Assembly (NCBI GenBank): GCA_009774215.1
Contig: VSNH01000022.1
Span: 1 to 32,586 of the forward strand
Source: Lachnospiraceae bacterium
GTDB taxonomy: Bacteria; Bacillota; Clostridia; Lachnospirales; Lachnospiraceae
DNA: 32,586 nt
Direction: 5' to 3'
The translations under genes were made by a program, and so were the position numbers. Below are positions 1 through 7,134 of this stretch, one piece after another (position 1 is the stretch's first letter; each line of letters opens with the position of its first letter). The notes under the pieces were generated by a model. It worked only from the letters and a program-made list of their open reading frames with translations, had not been told where the DNA came from and ran no database searches.

Positions 1-1
1 G

Positions 2-829
2 TATGGGGAGATGCTGACGGCGGCTCATTCGGTGGCGGAAGGAAATTTACAGACGGAAATGGAAGGGGATTGGGGGATGTTTTCTTCGTTTCAAGAAAAG
101 CTCTCCGCCATACAGAGCGGTTTCTCCCGGGCGGTGGAGGAAGAGGTGAAAAGCCAGCGTATGCGCACGGAGCTGATTACCAATGTTTCCCACGACTTAA
201 AGACGCCCCTTACCGCTATCATCACATACACGGAGCTTTTACAGGAAGAAGGCGTTACGGAGACACAGAGAAACGAGTATCTGGCGGTGCTCAAAAGGAA
301 GTCTCTGCGCCTGAAAACACTGATTGAGGATCTGTTCGAGGTGAGTAAGGCGAACAGTGGCAATGTGGCGTTTCACACCGAGAAGGTGGATATCTGCAAT
401 CTGATAAGACAGATGTATCTGGAGTATGAGGACAGGGCGAAAGGGGCCGGGCTGGTTTTTCGCTTTCAATTTCCGGAGCAGAAGGTGTTCCTGATGCTGG
501 ACGGGGACAAGACGAGTCGAATTTTCGACAATTTATATACGAATATCATCAAATACGCCATGCCGGACACGCGGGTATATGTGAACGTGGAACAGGCGGC
601 GGATGAAGTTCTGATTGAACTGAAAAATATCTCGGGCTATGAACTGAATATTCCCGCTGAGAGCCTGACGGAACGTTTCGTGCGGGGCGACAGCGCGAGG
701 AGCAGCGAAGGAAGCGGACTGGGGCTTGCCATCGCCAGAAGCTTCGTGGAACTGCAGGGCGGTAAGATGGAGATCGGGATCGATGGGGATCTGTTCAAGG
801 TGACGCTTGCCTGGAAGGTCTGGCAGTAG
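2..829 (+). CDS. Sensor histidine kinase, C-terminal part (5' end outside window)
   Basis: The reading frame is already open at the first bases, so this is the 3' part of a longer gene; the ATG at 11 is probably internal. It begins with a short HAMP-like linker stretch. Next is the dimerisation/phosphoacceptor helix with the H-box SHDLKTPLTAI at about residues 60-70 counted from the ATG at 11. The ATPase domain follows, with an N-box-like DNLYTNIIKYA and the G2 box GSGLGLAIARS near the C-terminus. These are the hallmarks of a membrane two-component kinase that autophosphorylates on the H-box histidine and passes phosphate to a response regulator, expected just upstream of the window. The N-box reads N-L-Y-T-N-I-I-K, with I at a position often occupied by A or L. 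The input signal cannot be told because the sensor region is missing. Confidence 0.88.
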   Translation, partial: YGEMLTAAHSVAEGNLQTEMEGDWGMFSSFQEKLSAIQSGFSRAVEEEVKSQRMRTELITNVSHDLKTPLTAIITYTELLQEEGVTETQRNEYLAVLKRKSLRLKTLIEDLFEVSKANSGNVAFHTEKVDICNLIRQMYLEYEDRAKGAGLVFRFQFPEQKVFLMLDGDKTSRIFDNLYTNIIKYAMPDTRVYVNVEQAADEVLIELKNISGYELNIPAESLTERFVRGDSARSSEGSGLGLAIARSFVELQGGKMEIGIDGDLFKVTLAWKVWQ

Positions 830-834
830 TTTGG

Positions 835-868
835 CTTAGGGTTTTGCAGTTTGTTGCAAAGTCCTAAG
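835..868. terminator. Hairpin between convergent kinase and LysR genes
   Basis: Two stacked arms are visible: CTTAGG (835-840) with CCTAAG (863-868), and TTTGCA (843-848) with TGCAAA (855-860), separated by a 2x2 internal loop. It lies six bases after the kinase stop and before the end of the convergent LysR gene. There is no clear T-run on either strand, so it may be a weak or bidirectional terminator or only an mRNA 3' end stabiliser. Confidence 0.4.
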
Positions 869-901
869 AAAACGTAAATTGGGACTATGAGGCTGTAAGA
901 C

Positions 902-1780
902 TTATTGCGTTTTTCCTTCTATAAATTTCAGTATATTTTCATTCATGGGCTGCATGCGATGATATAAAAATCCGATTTCGCGTGGCGCTATGGGCTTGGA
1001 AAGTGCAATTTCAATCAGAGCGCCTTCCTGCAATTCCTGTTCCACGAACTGCTTTACGACACAGGATACCCCGATCCCCATCTTTGCAAACTCAATAAGC
1101 AGATCCATCTCGTTTACTTCGAGGATATGCAGCGGGGTAATCTTATTCTGGGCGTAATAATTGTCCAGATGTCTGCGGGAGACATTATCCTGATCGAGCA
1201 GCATGATATTGCCCTGCTCAAATATCTGGTCATTGCCGCAGTTTAATTTATTCCGGTATGCCGGGGTGCAGACAAAGATGTATTCAATCACGCCCAGAGA
1301 ATGGTAAACCGCCGTTCCCGGGTTTTCGGGTTTTGCCACAAGGGCCAAGTCTATGCGGCCCTGTTCCACCATAGAGCAGGCTGTCATGGAGGACGTACAG
1401 GTAATGGACAGATCCGTGTTTGGATAGTGTCCCGTAAATTCCTTGAGATAGGGCATAAGAAAATGTTTGCACAGCACATTGCTGGCGGCGATCCGCAGAT
1501 AGCCGGTGTTCTGACTGCGTTTGAGATGTTCTTCCGTATCTAGGAGTATCTGAAAGGCTTTCTTCGTGTTTTCGTATAGTTGACTTCCCTTTTCTGTCAG
1601 TTCAACCCCTTTTGATTTTCTAAAAAAGAGCGTGGTATTCAAATTTTCTTCCAATTTTTTGACGGTTATGCTGACTGCGGGCTGGGAGATATATAATTGC
1701 GCGGCGGCTTTGGATATGCTTTTGCATTCGGCGACGGCAAGAAAGATTTTGTATCGGGAGAGATTATCTAAGTTTTTCAT
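902..1780 (-). CDS. LysR-family transcriptional regulator, divergent from leuC
   Basis: This 292-residue protein has the LysR architecture. An N-terminal winged helix-turn-helix spans about residues 4-63, with the typical run SISKAAAQLYISQPAVS followed by KKLEENLNTTLFFR. A periplasmic-binding-like effector domain follows (about 90-285). The length is normal for the family. The start is supported by GGAG about 8 bases upstream of the ATG. The gene is divergent from leuC, with about 220 AT-rich bases between them. LysR regulators commonly control the divergent neighbour, so control of leucine synthesis is the simplest inference; the effector (isopropylmalate, for example) is not shown by the sequence. 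Confidence 0.93.
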   Translation of the reverse strand: MKNLDNLSRYKIFLAVAECKSISKAAAQLYISQPAVSITVKKLEENLNTTLFFRKSKGVELTEKGSQLYENTKKAFQILLDTEEHLKRSQNTGYLRIAASNVLCKHFLMPYLKEFTGHYPNTDLSITCTSSMTACSMVEQGRIDLALVAKPENPGTAVYHSLGVIEYIFVCTPAYRNKLNCGNDQIFEQGNIMLLDQDNVSRRHLDNYYAQNKITPLHILEVNEMDLLIEFAKMGIGVSCVVKQFVEQELQEGALIEIALSKPIAPREIGFLYHRMQPMNENILKFIEGKTQ

Positions 1781-1793
1781 AAAATTTGCTCCA

Positions 1794-1816
1794 TAATTAT
1801 AAATTGCAATTATATA
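1794..1816. promoter_or_regulatory. Candidate LysR operator between lysR and leuC
   Basis: The perfect palindrome AATTGCAATT lies at 1802-1811 inside an ATAA/TTAT context that resembles the loose T-N11-A type of LysR site. It lies between the divergent starts, about 25 bases upstream of the leuC -35 box and about 20 bases upstream of the lysR start, which fits autoregulation plus activation. The whole region is very AT-rich, so chance palindromes are likely. Confidence 0.35.
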
Positions 1817-1835
1817 TTTTATAAATTATATATAT

Positions 1836-1864
1836 TTGAATTATACCATTGTGTGAATTATAAT
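1836..1864 (+). promoter_or_regulatory. Sigma-A type promoter for leuC
   Basis: TTGAAT (1836-1841), a 17-base spacer and TATAAT (1859-1864) match the housekeeping consensus closely. Transcription would start near 1871 and leave a leader of about 130 bases before leuC. I searched that leader for a T-box motif and a leucine-rich leader peptide and saw neither. Confidence 0.7.
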
Positions 1865-2000
1865 GCAAGAAAGGATAGGAATTCCGCATGCTGCCGATGT
1901 AAAAAGTAACAGGCGGCTCCCGGGGATTGCATCTATACGGACGGATAGAATTGTGATACACTAAACAGTAAGCGCAGAGAGAAGACAAGGAGGAACGACA

Positions 2001-3266
2001 ATGGGAATGACAATGACACAGAAAATTCTGGCGGCGCACGCCGGTCTGGATAAAGTGGAGGCAGGGCAGCTGATCGAGGCTGATCTCGATCTGGTGCTGG
2101 GCAACGATATCACAAGTCCCGTGGCGATTCACGAAATGGAAAAAATGAAGGTGGACGGTGTGTTTGACAAGAACAAAATTGCCCTTGTGCCAGATCATTT
2201 CGTCCCCAATAAGGATATCAAGTCCGCGGAGCACTGCAAATGTGTGCGTGAGTTTGCTAAGAAAAACGAGATTACCAATTATTTTGAGGTGGGGCAGATG
2301 GGCATCGAGCACGCCCTTCTTCCGGAGCAGGGGCTGACCGTGGCGGGTGACGTGATTATCGGCGCAGACTCCCACACCTGTACCTACGGTGCGCTTGGTG
2401 CGTTTTCTACAGGTGTTGGCAGCACGGACATGGCGGCAGGGATGGCTACCGGCAAGGCATGGTTCAAAGTGCCTTCCGCCATCAAATTTAATCTGACGGG
2501 CAAGCCCTCCGAATGGGTCAGCGGCAAGGATGTGATCCTGCACATCATCGGCATGATCGGCGTGGACGGCGCGCTTTATAAATCTATGGAGTTTACCGGA
2601 GACGGCATTGCGAACCTGACCATGGACGACCGATTCACCATCGCGAACATGGCGATTGAGGCGGGCGGCAAGAACGGTATTTTCCCGGTGGATGATCTCG
2701 CCGTTGCTTACATGAAGGAACATGGCACGAGAGAATATAAGATATATGAAGCAGATACAGATGCGGTTTATGACGAGGAGTACACCATTGACCTGCGTAC
2801 ACTGCGCCCTACGGTGGCATTTCCCCATCTGCCGGAGAATACAAAGACCATTGACGAAATCACGGACGACATCAGGATTGACCAGGTGGTGATCGGCTCC
2901 TGCACCAACGGCAGACTGGATGATTTACGGATTGCCGCGAAAGTCCTGAAAGGCAGGCATGTGGCGGAAGGTATGCGCTGTATCGTGATTCCTGCCACGC
3001 AGAAAATTTACTTACAGGCGATGGAAGAGGGACTTCTGAAGATCTTCATTGAGGCGGGCGCGATCGTCAGCACCCCAACCTGCGGACCGTGTCTTGGCGG
3101 CTACATGGGCATTCTCGCGGAGGGTGAGCGTTGCGTGTCCACTACAAACCGCAACTTCGTGGGCCGTATGGGACATGTCAATTCCGAGATTTATCTGGCA
3201 AGCCCTGCAGTGGCGGCGGCAAGCGCGGTGGAGGGGAAAATATCCTGTCCCTGCAAGTTGTCATAA
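2001..3266 (+). CDS. leuC: 3-isopropylmalate dehydratase large subunit
   Basis: LeuC with LeuD isomerises 2-isopropylmalate to 3-isopropylmalate in cytoplasmic leucine synthesis. The 421-residue length matches the shorter LeuC class that pairs with a separate small subunit of about 165 residues. The 4Fe-4S cluster ligands are visible: Cys301 in GSCTNGR, and Cys361 and Cys364 in TCGPCLGG. The family stretch GADSHTCTYGALGAFSTGVGS is also present near residue 120. The start has AGGAGG seven to eight bases upstream. It is the first gene of a leuC-small ORF-leuD operon behind a near-consensus promoter and opposite a LysR regulator. Homologous dehydratases (homoaconitase type) share this fold, but the adjacent leuD and the length make LeuC the best call. 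Confidence 0.95.
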   Translation: MGMTMTQKILAAHAGLDKVEAGQLIEADLDLVLGNDITSPVAIHEMEKMKVDGVFDKNKIALVPDHFVPNKDIKSAEHCKCVREFAKKNEITNYFEVGQMGIEHALLPEQGLTVAGDVIIGADSHTCTYGALGAFSTGVGSTDMAAGMATGKAWFKVPSAIKFNLTGKPSEWVSGKDVILHIIGMIGVDGALYKSMEFTGDGIANLTMDDRFTIANMAIEAGGKNGIFPVDDLAVAYMKEHGTREYKIYEADTDAVYDEEYTIDLRTLRPTVAFPHLPENTKTIDEITDDIRIDQVVIGSCTNGRLDDLRIAAKVLKGRHVAEGMRCIVIPATQKIYLQAMEEGLLKIFIEAGAIVSTPTCGPCLGGYMGILAEGERCVSTTNRNFVGRMGHVNSEIYLASPAVAAASAVEGKISCPCKLS

Positions 3267-3284
3267 AAGGAGGTTCGGTTCTAC

Positions 3285-3413
3285 ATGGGACTGATTGCCA
3301 ATCAGATGGCAGTAGAAATGCTATGTAAAATAACAGAGAAAATCAAAAGAGTCTGTACTAAGGATGAAAAGAAATCAGAGAAGAAAGAGAAAGACGGCAA
3401 AGGAAGGGAATGA
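3285..3413 (+). CDS. Small protein (42 aa) translationally coupled between leuC and leuD
   Basis: A 42-codon frame starts at ATG 3285, ten bases after a full Shine-Dalgarno AAGGAGGT (3267-3274) that begins at the leuC stop. It ends in TGA at 3411-3413, so it overlaps an ATG at 3410 as ATGA and reads up to the leuD ribosome binding site. The product starts MGLIANQMAVEMLCKITEKI, which can form an amphipathic helix with two cysteines (residues 14 and 24), and ends in a Lys/Glu-rich tail. I do not recognise a family. The strong RBS and the snug fit between two subunits of one enzyme suggest a real gene: perhaps a helper for LeuCD, or simply a coupling device that brings ribosomes to leuD. The function is unknown. 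Confidence 0.6.
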   Translation: MGLIANQMAVEMLCKITEKIKRVCTKDEKKSEKKEKDGKGRE

Positions 3414-3418
3414 TAAAT

Positions 3419-3916
3419 ATGAAGGCTGCAAAAGGACATGTTTTTAAATACGGGGACAACGTGGATACGGATGTGATCATCCCTGCGCGCTACTTAAACT
3501 CCTCCGACCCGGCGGAGCTGGCGACGCATTGTATGGAAGATATTGACAAGGAATTTATAAATAAAGTGCATAAGGGTGACATTATTGTTGCCACAAAGAA
3601 TTTTGGCTGCGGTTCTTCAAGAGAACACGCGCCCATCGCCATCAAGGCGGCGGGAGTAAGCTGTGTGATCGCGGAGACCTTCGCCCGCATCTTTTACAGA
3701 AATGCCATAAACATCGGCCTGCCTATCGTGGAATGCCCTGAGGCGGCTGCCGCGATTGAGGCGGGAGACGAGGTGGAAGTGAATTTTGATTCCGGCGTGA
3801 TTACCGACGTGACCAAAGGGACGACTTATCAGGGGCAGGCATTCCCTGAGTTCATGCAGAAGATTATTGCGGCGGAAGGGTTAGTAAACTATATCAACAC
3901 CAATCAGAGCAAATAA
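3419..3916 (+). CDS. leuD: 3-isopropylmalate dehydratase small subunit
   Basis: This is the swivelling small subunit of isopropylmalate isomerase. At 165 residues it is the short LeuD form that partners the 421-residue LeuC upstream. The N-terminus GHVFKYGDNVDTDVIIPARYL and the loop FGCGSSREHAP (around residue 60) are family signatures. I chose ATG 3419 because the purine-rich AAGGAAGGG (about 3400-3408) sits ten bases before it and because family members start at MKA. The in-frame ATG at 3410 is only one or two bases from that site, but it overlaps the stop of the small upstream gene, so use of either start would be coupled. The operon appears to end here or to continue weakly into the hypothetical gene 71 bases downstream. 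Confidence 0.94.
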   Translation: MKAAKGHVFKYGDNVDTDVIIPARYLNSSDPAELATHCMEDIDKEFINKVHKGDIIVATKNFGCGSSREHAPIAIKAAGVSCVIAETFARIFYRNAINIGLPIVECPEAAAAIEAGDEVEVNFDSGVITDVTKGTTYQGQAFPEFMQKIIAAEGLVNYINTNQSK

Positions 3917-3987
3917 GCCGGTTAAGCAAAGTGCAATCCAAAAAAGCAGCGCAGCTGTAATTTTGCGTGGACTAAGGGGAATCAATT

Positions 3988-4776
3988 ATGATCTACAGGG
4001 TCGGTGACGGCGACAATCCCGCCTATGACTATAGCAGTCAATTAAAACCTGCCAAAAATACGGAGGGCCAGGAAAAATTCAGTCTGGAACGGCAGAAGGA
4101 ACAGGATGTTCCCAAAAAGAAAGAGGAAAAGGGCGAAGATAAAAAACTGCATCAGAAACCCGGCGTTGATATCAGAACGCAGGGCGGCGTGAAACTGGAA
4201 CTGTCCGGCGGCAGGGTAGATGAACGGGAACAGGCGACGGATGTCGCCACAAAGTCCGAAAACACGGGCGACGGGTTGTTCGGCGGTGTGCTGTCGGTTT
4301 TGAAAAGCCTGTTTGCGGCGCTGGGAAAGTTCTTTTACAAAGTTTGGAATGATCCGCCGCAGGAGGTCGTTTCCGAAGATGTAACGCCTGAGGAAGCGGA
4401 GCGCTATACCGAAGAATATTATGCGATGAAAGGGATTCCCAGACCGGAAGTCTCGGCAGAGCGAAAAAAGGAGGAAATGTCTGCAGGCGCAGATGTTTCG
4501 GAGACGGCGGAAAAAGTCGCGGAAGGCGTAAGCAATCAGGAAGGGAAAGAGGACTTCGAGGAAAAACAGGCGGAGCGGGATGAAAAAATCCGAAAGCATC
4601 TGCGTTCCGGAAATCTGGAGCAGGTGATCAGCCTGCTTACAGACGACGGCAGACGGTCTGTCGCCAAAAACTCCACGCTGTTAACGTATTACGACAAAAA
4701 CGGAAAACTAACGCAGATTAACGCGTCGGACAGAGAGCGGATTCTGCACGGAGACCGCCATGTAAAAACACTGTAG
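3988..4776 (+). CDS. Hypothetical charged protein, 262 aa
   Basis: I do not recognise this family. The start has AAGGGGA eight bases upstream. Residues 1-85 are very hydrophilic, with many Lys/Glu runs. Residues about 94-118 are the only hydrophobic stretch (GLFGGVLSVLKSLFAALGKFF), which is amphipathic and could lie on a membrane or bury in a partner. Residues 120-200 are acidic and likely unstructured. The last 55 residues look more ordered (HLRSGNLEQVISLLTDDG, then TLLTYYDKNGKLTQINASDRE). There is no signal peptide. It follows leuD by 71 bases with no terminator seen between, so it may be co-transcribed. It converges on the diguanylate cyclase gene and shares a terminator with it. Confidence 0.8.
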   Translation: MIYRVGDGDNPAYDYSSQLKPAKNTEGQEKFSLERQKEQDVPKKKEEKGEDKKLHQKPGVDIRTQGGVKLELSGGRVDEREQATDVATKSENTGDGLFGGVLSVLKSLFAALGKFFYKVWNDPPQEVVSEDVTPEEAERYTEEYYAMKGIPRPEVSAERKKEEMSAGADVSETAEKVAEGVSNQEGKEDFEEKQAERDEKIRKHLRSGNLEQVISLLTDDGRRSVAKNSTLLTYYDKNGKLTQINASDRERILHGDRHVKTL

Positions 4777-4799
4777 TCTCAAAGAACCACAGTGTTTTT
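4764..4799. terminator. Bidirectional terminator overlapping two stop codons
   Basis: AAAAACACTGT (4764-4774) pairs perfectly with ACAGTGTTTTT (4789-4799) around a 14-base loop. The A-run on one arm and T-run on the other make it work in both directions. The stop codons of both convergent genes (TAG at 4774-4776 on plus, TGA at 4781-4779 on minus) lie in or beside the hairpin. Confidence 0.85.
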
Positions 4800-5897
4800 T
4801 CCGTTCCGTTTTCCGCAGTAGAGGTTATAATCGGCTCTTGTGATCGTGTCCTCCACCGACTCCTTTCCGTCATAGAGGGCGACGCCCAGCGTGAGGGAAC
4901 AGTGAATCCATTTATCGTTCAGTTCAAACACACGGTTTGCCACATTTCTGCGTATATTTTCCGCGATGCGAAGGGAACTTTCTTCCGAGGCATTGTTGAT
5001 CAGAATCAGGATTTCCTCCCCGCCCCAGCGGCAGACATAACCATGCCCCTTTATCTGCTCGGATGTAATTCCTGCAATTCCCTTTAAAACCACATCCCCG
5101 AAATCATGTCCGTAGGTGTCGTTTACTTTCTTGAAATTATCAATATCGCACATAATCAGGGCAAAGCTGGATGCCGACTCCACAGCCTGATTGAGAAAGA
5201 TATCCATGCTTCGTCGGTTGTAAAGCCCCGTCAGCGGATCTGTGCTGGCCAGCTTATCCAAAATAGCGTTCTGATGCCTGAGCTGGCTGCTGGAGAGCTT
5301 CATCTCAAACACAAAGACCAGAGAGAAGAGGATCAGAAACGCAAAGGCGCATAGGGAATTAAACACATAGAGCGCCATCTCCAGAATGAAATTGTCTATC
5401 ACAACAAGAGGCTCCCCGAAGAAGGAGAGAAATTTACAGGCCAGAAAAGCGACAGCCGCGAAAACAGCCGACACGGTGGCTATGGTAAATTTCTTCCGCC
5501 GGATATCGAGGGTGTAGCAGATGTAAAAACCGACCGGAATAATGGCGATGATGTACTGGGCGAAGCCGAACTGCCAGCCGAGACAGATCGTAGCGGCAAA
5601 CGAGTGCAGAATGACTTCTATGTATGTAATGAAGTAAATGGTCAGATAATGCTCCCGCTCGCCCCACATCAGCCAGAAGCAGGCCGCGTAGGTGAGCACG
5701 CTGCCAATATTGAAATAGAACAGAGGCATCACCCGAAAAACAGCAAAAATAACAAGCAAAAGAACATGCACGGACGCGATGGAACCGATCAGTGCATGGA
5801 ATTTCAAGCGGTTCGTGATCTGGGTTTTGCCAGTCAGAACATCTTTTAATTTGTTCACGCCCTTTTTCAGACGGGTTCTCCATTGGTTTGCATTCAT
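4779..5897 (-). CDS. Membrane diguanylate cyclase (GGDEF domain)
   Basis: This 372-residue protein is predicted to make cyclic di-GMP from two GTP. About six membrane segments fill residues 33-198 (roughly 33-55, 60-78, 86-106, 112-130, 138-158, 175-198). A short helix (200-216) then leads to a GGDEF domain starting at STDPLTGLYNRRS. The metal-binding Asp is in CDIDNFK (Asp251), and the active-site loop reads GGEEI (292-296), a GGEEF variant with Ile in the last place. The RxxD inhibitory site normally found just before this loop is not present, so product inhibition is likely weak. AGGAA precedes the ATG by about nine bases. No sensory family is recognised in the membrane part. No phosphodiesterase lies nearby. 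Confidence 0.92.
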   Translation of the reverse strand: MNANQWRTRLKKGVNKLKDVLTGKTQITNRLKFHALIGSIASVHVLLLVIFAVFRVMPLFYFNIGSVLTYAACFWLMWGEREHYLTIYFITYIEVILHSFAATICLGWQFGFAQYIIAIIPVGFYICYTLDIRRKKFTIATVSAVFAAVAFLACKFLSFFGEPLVVIDNFILEMALYVFNSLCAFAFLILFSLVFVFEMKLSSSQLRHQNAILDKLASTDPLTGLYNRRSMDIFLNQAVESASSFALIMCDIDNFKKVNDTYGHDFGDVVLKGIAGITSEQIKGHGYVCRWGGEEILILINNASEESSLRIAENIRRNVANRVFELNDKWIHCSLTLGVALYDGKESVEDTITRADYNLYCGKRNGKNTVVL

Positions 5898-6035
5898 AAG
5901 CCGGATTCCTGTTTGTAAGATGTCTCACATAATTAATCTATTGTATTATACTCCTCTCCATATTATTTGTAAACCGCCCGCCCTGTCAATCTATGCCGCC
6001 ATTCGGTTTGTTTACGCCGACCGCACATAAAACAC

Positions 6036-6064
6036 TTGTTCGGTTACATATTATCTGGTATACT
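6036..6064 (+). promoter_or_regulatory. Promoter giving a probably leaderless transcript
   Basis: TTGTTC (6036-6041), a 17-base spacer and TATACT (6059-6064) form a good sigma-A promoter. The expected start point, about seven bases after the -10 box, falls at 6071-6072. This coincides with the ATG at 6072 of the following gene, and no Shine-Dalgarno sequence exists in front of that ATG. Confidence 0.6.
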
Positions 6065-6071
6065 CTTTTGT

Positions 6072-6809
6072 ATGGATACGAATGCATTTGAACAGGCAAA
6101 ATTGAAGGTACTGTTAAAACAGAATGATCCCCATGGTTTTGGGACACTTCAGGAAAAGACGGTTCACGCGGTTATGAAGCTCTACTACGAACCTGATGAG
6201 GACTGCCATGAGGTGCCTGTGGAGGGATATATCGCGGATATTTACAGTGACGGACATATCATAGAGATACAAAACGGGAATTTCGGGAGGCTGCGTCCGA
6301 AGCTCGCCGCCTTTCTGCCGCTTTATCCGGTCACGGTTGTGTTTCCGATCCCCCATTTTAAGTGGCTGATCTGGATGAACGAGGAGAGCGGGGAACTTTC
6401 CCAAAAGCACAAATCTCCGGTGACGGGAAACGCCTACCATGCCTTTGCGGAGCTGTATCGAATCAAACCTTTTTTAAAGGATCCGCACCTGTCCTTCGCC
6501 TTTCCGTTGATTGACATGGACGAGTATCGGCTTTTAAACGGCTGGAGCCGCAATAAAAAGCGAGGCTCCACGCGCTACGACAGGATGCCCCTTTCCCTTT
6601 ACGACGAAATACGAGTGGAACGGACAGAGGATTTTATGCAGTTTGTGCCGATTGACCTGGCGGAACCTTTTACGATTACGGATTTTGCGAAGGCGGCGGG
6701 AATTAGACGGGAGCTGGCCGCGGATGCGGTGCCGATTCTCATGTATCTGGAAATTCTGCGAAGGGACGGAAAGCGGGGGCGCGAATATCTGTACCGGGTG
6801 AATGAGTGA
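6072..6809 (+). CDS. Uncharacterised protein, possible PD-(D/E)XK nuclease fold plus winged helix
   Basis: The 245-residue product has no family I can name. Residues 25-75 show a pattern like a PD-(D/E)XK nuclease core: Glu28 in a helix (EKTVHAVMKLYY), Asp56 in GYIADIY, then Glu65-Ile-Gln67 in HIIEIQNGNF, where Gln replaces the usual Lys as in CoiA-type domains. The last 50 residues (PFTITDFAKAAGIRRELA onward) look like a winged helix-turn-helix ending in a beta hairpin. A role in DNA cleavage or sensing is an inference. I chose ATG 6072. A TTG at 6036 is in frame but lies inside the -35 box of the promoter, so it cannot be on the transcript. The gene is monocistronic and divergent from the cyclase gene. 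Confidence 0.75.
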   Translation: MDTNAFEQAKLKVLLKQNDPHGFGTLQEKTVHAVMKLYYEPDEDCHEVPVEGYIADIYSDGHIIEIQNGNFGRLRPKLAAFLPLYPVTVVFPIPHFKWLIWMNEESGELSQKHKSPVTGNAYHAFAELYRIKPFLKDPHLSFAFPLIDMDEYRLLNGWSRNKKRGSTRYDRMPLSLYDEIRVERTEDFMQFVPIDLAEPFTITDFAKAAGIRRELAADAVPILMYLEILRRDGKRGREYLYRVNE

Positions 6810-7134
6810 GCACACGACGGCACAGCTCTCTGTTTTGCCAATAACAGTGCAACAATTCCTTTTAAACCGTATTTTTGTTCCTGCACGGCTTGCAAAATGG
6901 TGTGTGCGGCAGCTTTGAACACACTCTGCACAGGTCAGCCGGTAGCCGGAAAGGCATGGGGCATTCCCCATAATATGGTACTTTCCCTTTACAAAAATAC
7001 CAGATTTATGGTATGCTACGCATAGCAACGGCAGTACTCCGGCAGAGGGGAAATGAAGGAAATCCTGCAATACTCGATTTTTGTCGAAAAATTCTCCCCG
7101 CAGTCCGTTTACTGCAAAGTGAGGTTAAACGAAA
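6810..7134. other. Noncoding gap before topoisomerase genes
   Basis: About 325 bases lie between two plus-strand genes. I see a short hairpin ATGGGG/CCCCAT at 6956-6971 and the promoter listed separately. No convincing gene is found on either strand; minus-strand frames here are cysteine-rich but lack a ribosome binding site and run into the antisense of the preceding gene. Confidence 0.6.
6988..7017 (+). promoter_or_regulatory. Candidate promoter of the topoisomerase operon
   Basis: TTTACA (6988-6993), an 18-base spacer and TATGCT (7012-7017) are a fair sigma-A match. Transcription would start near 7024, giving a leader of about 110 bases before the B-subunit gene. Confidence 0.45.

Noticed and set aside
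1865..2000. Possible T-box or leader peptide before leuC
   Set aside because: The leader is only about 130 bases, lacks the TGGNACC-type antiterminator sequence, has no Leu-rich short frame and no terminator hairpin.
1797..2828. 343-residue minus-strand frame across leuC and the leuC promoter
   Set aside because: It is antisense to a clear leuC, overlaps the promoter region, and has low-quality composition.
6534..7070. Cysteine-rich minus-strand frame covering the gap before the topoisomerase operon
   Set aside because: It has no Shine-Dalgarno site, mostly mirrors the neighbouring gene, and a second overlapping frame looks equally open, so it is probably chance.
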